Below are positions 8,101 through 14,000 of a stretch of DNA of 14,808 nt, one piece after another. The translations under genes were made by a program, and so were the position numbers. The stretch covers positions 1-14,808 of the forward strand of contig JAJKFJ010021409.1 in the NCBI GenBank assembly GCA_027382625.1. The letters are read 5' to 3'. The stretch is from Tetmemena sp. SeJ-2015. Its lineage: Eukaryota; Ciliophora; Spirotrichea; Sporadotrichida; Oxytrichidae. Numbering within the stretch: the stretch's first letter is position 1; every line of letters starts with the position of its first letter. The notes under the pieces were generated by a model, which saw only the letters and a list, made by a program, of their open reading frames with translations, made no database searches and had not been told where the DNA came from.

Positions 8101-10330
8101 GTTCTCATTTAAGAGCAATAAAGTTTATTACATAATAAATAATGCTATAATCACTAATCGCTTTAAATTAATAATTATTCACTTATAATTCATCATAATT
8201 TATTCGATCATTGTGTTTACTATCGCTTTTTTTAATACAGGTATCTCATCTCTTTTATGAATCAAGTGAGACACTATCATCATTTGAGATAACGTTTTTG
8301 ACCTATCTATTGCCCATCCAACGCACTCAAGTAAAATTTTGCTTTCAAGAGGAAAATTCATTTCATAATCTTGATCACCAATCATTCAAATGCTTTAGCA
8401 TCATTTTTACTGTGAAAGTATAAAGGAAAGTGAGTAACAAATATTAAATTTTTGCAGTTTCTAAAGAGTGTATGCTTGCTAGCTCCATACTCTCTATCGC
8501 AGATGAAATTTCGATCCGCGCTCTTGATTTAATTCAGCATTACTTAGCGTGAGACATGAGAGCTCACATACTTATTGCTTCTGTAGATATGATGATGCAT
8601 TCATCCTCTACATATCATTCATCACATTCATACCAACGAGAATAGAATAGCCATAGGTAGATCCAACTAAGAGAGTCTAATTTTCTTGTAAGTTTAATTA
8701 TAGGCTAAGGTTGCGCGCCTTCCCCATTCAGTTTCGAATTAAATTAATTTAGCATTAATGATTTGATAGTGTGCAGAATTTACTCTTATTTTTACTAAAT
8801 AACGATAATCTATTCATATTCATATTATATAAAAAAATTTATGTGTATTTTGGAAGAGGAGACCCTAGACTAAATGGACTGAAGTTCACAAGAGTTATTA
8901 TTGATGAAGCAGCTTAAGCCACTGAAGTAGAAGCACTAGCATGCATTCTTGATGCCTAGCAGGTGGTCTTAATTAAATAGCTCACTTTAAATTCTAATTA
9001 TAGTTGATAAATTATATTTTCAAATATAACCATTAATTTTATATTTATGGAAATAAAAAATAGGAGTTAATGCTGCTTACAATTAAGATAGTTTTTCAAC
9101 CTATCGATTTACCATTTAATTCTAAGAATTTTATACTGATAAAGATTTTGTGCAAAAGTTCTCAGTCAAGAGGTTTAAGCGAATGAAGTTTAAAATTAAT
9201 CGTTTTTGATGGAGATGATGATGTTGCGAATCAAATCTTGATCCTTATATACTCTAGGATGGTAATTAAATTTTTTTTATTAACTTTAAATCGGCTATAG
9301 AAAAGCTGGTATTTTAACAATTTCTACTGCATTGGAACTGAAACTTCATTTTTATTGCTTTTGCAAATCGACAAATAAATTTAATTCTCAATTATAATCG
9401 GAGATCACAAGTAGTTGGGTCCTTATATGGTTTCCAACATTAAAGGCCCTAACTCTCTCTTTGCTCGCTTGATTGAATCAAAATTATAGATAGTTATCAA
9501 TTAAAAGAAGGAGGCTATCCAAATGTGATGCTGAGGTCATAGCACAGAATGCATCCTTTTATCTTGGAACTGCCAAACAGGCTATTCTATGAAGGAAAGA
9601 TTGAAAATGAATTCAAATACTCTCACAAAGATTTCTTCATCTCAGAGGATAAGCCTATGCTCTTCATGTTAAACTAATTTTAAATCAATTATAATTATTC
9701 ATTGATGATAGGAGTCAGGAGTCGGGTTAAACTATAGAGCGTTAAAAATATTTCTAGATTTAATATCTTTAAATTTATGGTAACTCCTTCTTCAATATGG
9801 GTTAAGCAAATATGGCCTTTAATATATGGCATTAACTAAATTAATTTTATTGTAAGTAGCAGTTCATGGTGGGCTTAAAAATTTATAATGCTAATTAACT
9901 TTGATATTTAGGCGTTAAGAAGATGGATGTGTCAAGAATTGGATTGGTTTCTCCCTATAATGGCCAAACTCAGAAGCTAAAGTAACTGATGGAGCCTAAC
10001 AATAGTCAAGTGAATACAATTGATTCCTGGCAAGGAAAAGAGCAAGACTTTATTATCTTCACAACAGTAAGGAGTGGCAACAACATCGGCTTTATGAAGA
10101 ACGAAAATAGAACCAATGTTGCCTTGACAAGAGCGAAGCACGGGCTAATCATTATTGGCAATAGAGCAAATTTATCAACTGATCCTAAATGGAGGAACTT
10201 TTTAGACTATCTTGAAGAGTAAAAGGTTATAGTTTCAACTTATGAAGAAGCAATTGCTAAGATTATGAACCAGTCTCAACCTTCTTTGTCATAAGTTGCT
10301 TCCAAAAAAAACCCTAATAACAGGCAATGA
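1398..10330 (+). CDS. Gene A: UPF1-like superfamily 1B helicase, germline version in at least 19 MDSs
   Basis: After removal of the IESs and the intron listed below, 2793 nt remain: 930 codons and TGA 10328-10330. The approximate residue positions are: motif I GPPGTGKT at 498, Ia ICTPSNAAAD at 534, II DEAAQATE at 655, III GDHKQLGP at 679, IV RSQHRMHP at 717-724, V IDSWQGKEQD at 828, and VI NVALTRAK at 860. A GDPRL box just before motif II, the spacing between motif Ia and II, and the order and spacing of all motifs match UPF1 better than SMUBP2, Senataxin or MOV10. Family knowledge: these are ATP-driven 5'-3' RNA/DNA translocases, and UPF1 acts in mRNA decay. I see no cysteine/histidine-rich UPF2-binding domain; the N-terminus is a Q/K/E-rich leader. 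It may therefore be a UPF1-like paralogue and not the canonical decay factor. TAA/TAG encode Gln throughout. Confidence 0.9.
1462..1472. other. IES A1, 11 bp, pointer ATTTT
   Basis: ATTTT occurs at 1462-1466 and 1473-1477. Deleting 11 bp joins GTT GAT TTT GAG ATG, which aligns with GTT GCT ATT GAG ATG in gene B, where no insert exists. Without removal, the frame leaves the conserved NEE-rich stretch. Confidence 0.7.
1626..1689. other. IES A2, 64 bp, pointer TCA
   Basis: TCA occurs at 1626-1628 and 1690-1692. Deletion joins the NLNGGRF box to VDMQISLKQLR in frame. Gene B has an insert at the same place with pointer TCATTA (11868-11938). Confidence 0.7.
2010..2032. other. IES A3, 23 bp, pointer AT
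   Basis: Deletion gives VYRYIFERLSQ in frame. Gene B has a related AT-rich insert of 19 bp at the homologous place (12867-12885), and removing it also restores frame. The AT pointer is short, so the exact edge is uncertain. Confidence 0.6.
2106..2524. other. IES A4, 419 bp, pointer ATCTT
   Basis: ATCTT occurs at 2106-2110 and 2525-2529. Deletion joins GFKQYL to VDSRTLKEQQ in frame. The IES holds an open frame at 2230-2460. The paralogue has a 1739-bp IES at nearly the same position. Confidence 0.75.
2230..2460 (+). CDS. Hypothetical 76-codon ORF inside IES A4
   Basis: ATG 2230 to TGA 2458 is open under the ciliate code. The first third looks coding (FLANKKERDMLFSLF); the rest is hydrophobic and AT-rich and could be chance. 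It matches no known family and nothing in gene B. It may be a piece of another gene or a germline-limited ORF. Confidence 0.25.
2525..4097 (+). CDS. Gene A MDSs 5-11: accessory (1B-like) region before the helicase core
   Basis: The blocks are 2525-2595, 3060-3133, 3270-3290, 3325-3384, 3564-3612, 3684-3709 and 3720-4092 (plus pointer). Joined, they read DSRTLKEQQSLLNS, then RPLDMLRIEIHSKALVLAP, then NEAVGIVNRVDIKAKDDVRV, then NYEVKVKQNENDPKLDF, and end with SDLVSSLNSKYRAL. The order fits the 1B barrel and following helices of UPF1-type enzymes, where a basic motif with an RAL- or SAL-like end precedes the core. The last block (3720-4092) is open throughout, but its middle (about 3845-3990) is very AT-rich and hydrophobic; an in-frame IES there is likely but I could not fix its edges. 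The first block has a counterpart in gene B at 14694-14754. Confidence 0.7.
2596..3059. other. IES A5, 464 bp, pointer GTGAG
   Basis: GTGAG occurs at 2596-2600 and 3060-3064. Deletion gives RDDVRLILLFKKVENF in frame. The IES holds a GC-richer island (about 2700-2900) with two inverted repeats: GTCATTTTT near 2725 pairing with AAAAATGAC near 2750, and GAGACGCGA near 2811 pairing with TCGTGTCTC near 2862. A frame of about 145 codons is open from about 2656 through the island, but TGA is rare enough here for that to be chance. Confidence 0.7.
3134..3269. other. IES A6, 136 bp, pointer TAAA
   Basis: TAAA occurs at 3134-3137 and 3270-3273. Deletion joins RIEIHSK to ALVLAP in frame. Confidence 0.65.
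3291..3324. other. IES A7, 34 bp, pointer TA (edges uncertain)
   Basis: Some deletion is required because the frame changes between ALVLAP and NEAVGIVNR. TA is the shortest pointer that restores it. The longer shared word ATGAA does not keep the frame, so the edges are tentative. Confidence 0.4.
3385..3563. other. IES A8, 179 bp, pointer AAACTAT
   Basis: AAACTAT occurs at 3385-3391 and 3564-3570. Deletion gives VRVNYREFSFSQ in frame. The 7-bp pointer makes this a firm junction. Confidence 0.75.
3613..3683. other. IES A9, 71 bp, pointer CAATACT
   Basis: CAATACT occurs at 3613-3619 and 3684-3690. Deletion gives SPLQYFRDLTRAK in frame. Confidence 0.7.
3710..3719. other. IES A10, 10 bp, pointer TAAAA
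   Basis: TAAAA occurs at 3710-3714 and 3720-3724. Deleting 10 bp gives RAKNYEVKVKQNEND and avoids an in-frame TGA. The insert is very short and its repeat is AT-rich. An indel explanation is possible, but the junction fits the pattern of all the others. Confidence 0.5.
4826..4990 (+). other. Coding-like block of unknown origin inside IES A11
   Basis: Two frames look coding. One reads SVKSYKRHKFDELISR up to a TGA; another reads QDDEEECVSHISLMRDATKM and on to FQQAIEQAADQ. The first has a related copy at about 9157-9205 in IES A15 (SVKRFKRMKF). GC content is well above the surroundings. Either it is a fragment of another gene with a frameshift or MDS junction, or part of a dispersed element. 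Family not recognised. Confidence 0.35.
5304..5382 (+). pseudogene. Protein kinase fragment (subdomain IX-like) inside IES A11
   Basis: The plus-strand frame reads PPAIDIWSVGCIFVDL, which matches the subdomain IX block of CDK/MAPK-type kinases (usually DIWSVGCIFAEL). The similarity ends within about 25 codons, and no catalytic loop or DFG motif is visible nearby. It is most likely a captured, decayed fragment, although it could be a single displaced MDS of a real kinase gene. Confidence 0.55.
5838..6541 (+). CDS. Gene A MDSs 12-14: Q motif, Walker A and motif Ia
   Basis: The blocks are 5838-6020, 6062-6194 and 6242-6534 (plus pointer). The content is: a linker ending LVEGLPKTFTVSQTEAINRA (Q-motif-like, with S-Q as in UPF1), RLTLVHGPPGTGKTVTTT (motif I), KILICTPSNAAADVIAKRL (Ia), then a charged helical stretch ending KRELEFYFSIKI. 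TAA is used for Gln within the TNQFLRVEAEY segment. The Lys-Thr of GPPGTGKT (ATP phosphate binding) is intact. Confidence 0.92.
6021..6061. other. IES A12, 41 bp, pointer TTCA
   Basis: TTCA occurs at 6021-6024 and 6062-6065. Deletion gives INRAKFSRLTLVHGPPG, with the same 18-residue spacing from S-Q to the G of GPPG as in UPF1. A GT-AG reading (from 6020, ending at 6066) also keeps frame but shortens this spacing by two residues and has a poor 5' splice site. Confidence 0.75.
6195..6241. other. IES A13, 47 bp (pointer TA) or 41 bp (pointer TTCTA at 6189/6230)
   Basis: Two deletions keep frame. The TA pair (6195 and 6242) yields KILICTPSN, the canonical motif Ia. The TTCTA pair (6189-6193 and 6230-6234) yields KILYGLCTPSN, with two extra residues. 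I prefer TA for the protein and note that TTCTA is the longer repeat. Confidence 0.65.
7161..7636 (+). CDS. Nested coding-like region of unknown function inside IES A14
   Basis: Two overlapping frames look coding under the ciliate code. 7161-7373 (70 codons) reads ASFDDVVEVAQFGVNFQLTR, then a charged stretch and KFGLQKKERVLSHSQN, ending at TGA. 7373-7636 (87 codons) reads SVEDLKRMNKDDIEIFLMKK, then REFEQKEL and LLEVEKIFLNSDNHLYLQW, also ending at TGA. A further possible piece lies at about 7010-7080 (SLLQVENALWSDISYKF). No family is recognised, and the blocks have no place in the helicase, whose frame closes perfectly without them. They may be MDSs of another gene nested in this IES, or a decaying germline-limited gene. 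Confidence 0.4.
7657..8697. mobile_element. Long inverted-repeat (foldback) element in IES A14
   Basis: Arms of about 340 bp (7657-7996 and 8358-8697) are near-perfect reverse complements: the tips share CAAGAAAA and TTGGATCTACC, and the inner edge is at GATTATGAAATGA. The spacer is about 360 bp. The arms are GC-richer than the surrounding IES. No transposase is recognisable. I found no convincing target-site duplication. The arms could be TIRs of a foldback transposon or an inverted duplication of a gene fragment. Confidence 0.75.
8179..8385 (-). CDS. Hypothetical 68-aa ORF from the right arm into the spacer of the foldback element
   Basis: ATG 8385 to T of TGA at 8179, open under the ciliate code. 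It contains GDQDYEMNFPLESKILLEC and a charged helical part (LIHKRDEIPVLKKAIV). The arm upstream also reads coding-like in another frame (AWIEISSAIESMELASIHSL), interrupted by TGAs. This suggests a frameshifted, decayed gene piece. No family is recognised. Confidence 0.3.
8834..8973 (+). CDS. Gene A MDS 15: helicase motif II (Walker B)
   Basis: It reads GRGDPRLNGLKFTRVIIDEAAQATEVEAL, with TAA as the Gln after DEAA and TAG later. The DEAAQ acidic pair coordinates Mg-ATP; UPF1 of animals has DESTQ here, and many relatives have DEAxQ. It ends at the TAAT pointer. Confidence 0.93.
8970..9394. other. IES A15, 425 bp, pointer TAAT
   Basis: TAAT occurs at 8970-8973 and 9395-9398. Deletion gives AQQVVLIGDHKQLGP across motifs II-III. 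Inside, 9157-9205 resembles 4826-4875 in IES A11. Confidence 0.85.
9395..10330 (+). CDS. Gene A MDSs 16-19 and last exon: motifs III to VI and C-terminus
   Basis: The blocks are 9395-9479, 9503-9662, 9698-9724 and 9779-9851, then, after an intron, 9912-10330. The content is: GDHKQLGP (III), SLFARLIESKEGGYPNVML, RSQHRMHPF (IV, with QHRMHP in place of QYRMHP), RLFYEGKIENEF, DKPMLF, ESGNSFFNMGQANMAF, SRIGLVSPYNGQ, IDSWQGKEQDFIIFTTVRS (V), NVALTRAKHGLIIIGN (VI), and a short Q/S/N-rich tail ending NNRQ. TAA codons for Gln lie within conserved sequence (KLKQLMEP, EEQKVI). The motif VI arginine (arginine finger) is intact. Confidence 0.93.
9480..9502. other. IES A16, 23 bp, pointer AAAA
   Basis: AAAA occurs at 9480-9483 and 9503-9506. 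Deletion gives RLIESKEGGYPNVMLRSQ, a standard family spacing; without it the frame runs off before motif IV. Confidence 0.75.
9663..9697. other. IES A17, 35 bp, pointer TTCAT
   Basis: TTCAT occurs at 9663-9667 and 9698-9702. Deletion gives DKPMLFIDDRSQESG in frame. Confidence 0.8.
9725..9778. other. IES A18, 54 bp, pointer GGT
   Basis: GGT occurs at 9725-9727 and 9779-9781. Deletion gives QESGNSFFNMGQA, which aligns with the SSGTSYLNRTEA segment of UPF1. Because 54 is a multiple of three and the insert has no TGA, an ORF finder would miss it. Confidence 0.75.
9852..9911 (+). other. Spliceosomal intron, 60 nt
   Basis: It begins with the consensus GTAAGT, has a branch-point-like GCTAAT about 20 nt before the end, and ends TTTAG. 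Splicing gives NQFYCVKKMDVSRIGLVSPY in frame. An IES reading with pointer GGC (9891-9893 and 9911-9913) also keeps frame, but the splice signals are far stronger. So this gene needs both DNA excision and RNA splicing. Confidence 0.75.
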
Positions 10331-11060
10331 TATGATTTATAAAATATTTAGCAGTTTTGTAAAATCATAATTTTTTGCATTGTAAAAGATAACTCTATTT
10401 TTTGCTCTATTATTTTATCAATGAATTTTATAATTTAATAATTGTTTATATGCTAAATTTATGACAGCAAATGAAGCATTTTCAAGAGGCAATAACTGAT
10501 TAATCAAGGCATGAAATATGATAATTAGAGATTAACTAAAAATTACGAATTAAAATAATTCATTTTATGTCAAATTAGTTTCATTATTTGCTTTTAAATA
10601 TATCTTTTATCAAGAATAATTTATTTAAGTAATTCCATTTTCGTGAAATTTTAATATAAGCCACTTCTTTAATTTTAATATTAAGATTGAATATAAATTT
10701 ACTAATTAATTTAATTATATGTTATTTTAAGTTTTAACTCTAAAATTAATGAATAATGCATTCACTCTTATCTCTAATTGTTTAAGTGAAAATATATATA
10801 TATATATATATCATTAAAGAAAAATTTTATTTAACCCCAAAATTTATATTATTTAAATTCTACTTAGATTATCTACAAAATAGCATCACTGTTTTCTTAA
10901 AAAAATAATTTTCTTTTTTTTAAAAATTAAAAATTGAAACCCAAATTTTCTTGAAAATTTAAACCCAAAAAAAGCAAGCCAAAAAAAATAAAATTTAAAA
11001 ACAATAAAAACTTGTAATCAAATGAATAATTTTATAAATAAACATGATAATTTTTATTGA
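10331..11060. other. AT-rich intergenic region between the tandem paralogues
   Basis: No coding block is visible. It should hold the 3' flank of gene A and the 5' flank of gene B, hence somatic telomere-addition sites, but I cannot point to one. It includes a pure (AT) run at 10792-10811. 10640-10700 and 10864-10900 resemble 590-650 and 1190-1225 upstream of gene A. Confidence 0.55.
11033..11044 (+). promoter_or_regulatory. Candidate TATA-like element of gene B
   Basis: The same 12-mer TATAAATAAACA as upstream of gene A, 28 nt before the ATG at 11061. Confidence 0.35.
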
Positions 11061-14000
11061 ATGAAAAGCAACAAATATTCTAGGTCTAAAAAACAGAAGT
11101 TAAATCGCAAGGGCAAATTCGTTGCTATTGAGATGCTCGAAAATGAAGAACAAAAAAAGCATTTTCAAGCTGCATATCAAAATTTAAATCAAGAAGAAGA
11201 GGACTTCCAAGATAAGCCTTTATATAGGTTAAATAAGATTAGGAAATTGGAAGGTTGTGAAAAGTTTATCTTTAGGATGGGGAAGAAAGTGGAGGTTTGA
11301 TTTTTAATATATTAGGAAATTAGAGATATATATTTTTAATTTAAATGGTGGAATATGCCAATCCTAGTTATAGTTTCTCAGCGATTTATCGGTAGTAGTC
11401 ACCAGCCATCTTGATGAAGCAAATCTGTTGTTTGTTCGTGAGGCAACTTAAAAAATTTAGATTTTGCTCCATTAGTGTATTGCTGCGATCAGCCTTCATC
11501 TTGACGATTTTCGTCTTCCTTGTCAAGAGAGTATTCACTTCTGATTCAAGGATTTGTTTGTTGTTTGAGCTGATCAAATTCTTTAAATCCATCGCTCAAA
11601 ATTTTTGTTTCTTCTCCCCTTTCTTTAGCTTTTACTTTTTGTTATCTTGAGGCTGTTGAACATTTCATCAAATCTTTTAGCCTTTTCTTTCATCTTAAAA
11701 TTCTATTAGTGATTAAATTCAAAAATTAAATTTATTTAAATAAGGCAATTTACGATCCACTTTCTTCCCCACCCTAGAGATCAACTTTTAAAAACTCTCC
11801 GATTCACTAATCATATTCAACCTATACTAAAGACAAAAACTCAATGTTAATCTGAATGGAGGAAGATTCATTAAAAATAATTTATTTTTTCTTTTACTTT
11901 TGATCTTAATCGTAATAAATTTGTTTCTTTAATTATTATCATTAGACTCACTTAAGTAGACTTGCAAATCAGTCTTGAGCAGCTCCGTAAACTAATCACA
12001 ACTAGAATTTAATACCACTTCAAAGACAATAAAAACAGAATTAATAACTTATAAAGCATTTTCATTCCATTTTTAATGTAAATTATCACAGCAGAAAATG
12101 AAAAATATATTATGGTGCATGAAGTGGCAGAAAATAAGGAGCAAAGCTACGGGCAGAAGGATATTTCAATTTATCAGCCAGAAATAATAGTACCTCATAA
12201 ATTCGACAGCTTTCAGCAATATCTTGAAATTTATACTAAAATCTATTATAAGGTGAATAAGAATACATGATAGAGGGTAAGATAAACCTAAACAAGATAG
12301 AGAACAATAGAAAAGTGGGATATATTAAATTAGAGATAGTTTAAAAGCATTATATTTTTAAATTTAATGAGGGAGTCAGCTCCAGCTAAAGAACACCTGT
12401 TGCTTTTATTTATTACTCCATTAGTATCGTTTTCAGTTTTAGTGTCTGCACTTTGAGTAGTTTTATGTTTAGGGTGAGTGCAGACTCCTTCTGGATGCTG
12501 TAATCGCTGAGCGTTCTGCTTGCTCTTGTGGAAGATTGTGGATGTTGTTCAAAAGTATGCAAGTGTAAGCTTACTTTTGTCTTTCTTTGAGTTTGCTTGC
12601 GAAGATGAGTCTCTGTTGATGGGGAGGGATACCCTCGTTACTCGAGGTGCTTACCTCCTCAGTTGTCACTCTCAAGTTTCAGAGGTTAAGCTTCTTGTTG
12701 TAGATGTAGAAGTGATTGTTGTAGTAAATGCATTTGTTGAAGTAGACATTTAAATAAAAAACTCTATATTTAAAGCCTAATATAATATCAATCACACACG
12801 AGAAGACAAACTAAATGTAATTCTAACTTAAACCAATCCACGATCATGTATTCATATTCAGCCTATATATAATTTATTTATTTAAATTTTTGAGAACATT
12901 GCGCAAAATGAAAACGATATCAAGGAAATAATTGAGGAAAATAGAGATTTTAAATTATATACAAAATATATTATAATAAAGATAGAATTAAAATCTAAGA
13001 TTGATTATTATAAATGAAGAGTTGTAATTTGGCCCCAGTTGAAATCGCTTGGTCGATAGCCAATAAATAAATTACATGAGTTTCTTCTAAAATTTTAGAT
13101 CAAAATACTACATTGTTAAATTATAACTCTGAATTGAGTGATCCCACAGAAAAGTTGTAGGATAAAAAATCTTAAAATTTTTATGATGTATCAAATAGCC
13201 AAGCAATTATAGGGAAGATAGAAATAGGTGATCACAAAAATATAGATAAGTTAAGAAAGAGATTTAAATAATAGTTTTACCAGATAATAAATCATTTTCA
13301 TTATTAAAACTCAGATTTTTAAAAATGGGTTTTCTTTACAACACAGATTGAAAACGCACCTTCTTATATTTGCAAAATGCTTCTACTGTTAGATATATTT
13401 CAGCTTGGAAATAAAAGCATGTTCTTTGAAAGATTACTAAGTATGGTAAGTTTATTTTATTTTCATAATTTATAGAGAATATGATAGTCTAATGAGAGCT
13501 TCTACATTACAATGCTACAAATAGTAATACAAACATGACATAGTGAAGCCAAAGAATACAAATCACATAATAAATACTCAATTATCAAAAGAGATGTACA
13601 AAAATTGAAGTACTGCTTTGAAATACTTGCCAGTTACCTTATGCTTAGAGTTTTTTCTGTATATGAATCTATATTTTTGTGATCACCTATTTCTATCTTC
13701 CCTATATTAAGATCGTAAACTTTCTACCTATCAATTATTTCTTAAATTTTGATATAAATTAAAAACTAATTTAATTTTCCATTTATTCCTAAGAATCAAA
13801 AAGAAAATCGTTGACACTCAGAAGAAATATAATGCTCAAAGGAAGGAGTGAAGCTACAGATAGGAGTTGAAGTGATATATATTAACTCCTCATATATTTA
13901 AAATTTCTTAATTTTTAATGGCAGTTGATTTCTTTCCATCTCCACATTTAACAGTATCTTTAGGTGTTGAGTCTGCTGTTTCTCGAAAGCATAAATGAAA

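Larger units (their letters stand above)
6535..8833. other. IES A14, 2299 bp, pointer AAAATTT, with nested elements
   Basis: AAAATTT occurs at 6535-6541 and 8834-8840. Deletion joins RELEFYFSIKI to YVYFGRGDPRLNGLKF, reproducing exactly the 22-residue spacing from REL to GDPRL in UPF1. The insert contains an unassigned coding-like region (about 7000-7636) and a 1-kb inverted-repeat element (7657-8697). The rest is AT-rich. Confidence 0.85.

Noticed and set aside
8211..8423. 70-codon plus-strand ORF in the foldback element
   Set aside because: Antisense of the better minus-strand frame at 8179-8385.
1462..9781. Paramecium-type IESs bounded only by TA
   Set aside because: A few junctions allow TA, but most need longer, different pointers (AAAATTT, GCTCT, CAATACT, GTGAG, TTCAT), which fits spirotrichs.
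10792..10811. (AT)10 run as a regulatory site
   Set aside because: A plain dinucleotide repeat in AT-rich intergenic DNA; no support for a function.
11220..11300. Extension of the first gene B block to the TGA at 11298 as the protein's C-terminus
   Set aside because: Alignment with gene A shows that the coding block leaves at the TATA pointer (11221); the rest is IES read-through.
11411..11650. 79-codon plus-strand ORF
   Set aside because: Hydrophobic antisense shadow of the 14-3-3-like remnant.
12520..12753. 77-codon plus-strand ORF
   Set aside because: It is the antisense shadow of the ubiquitin-like remnant.
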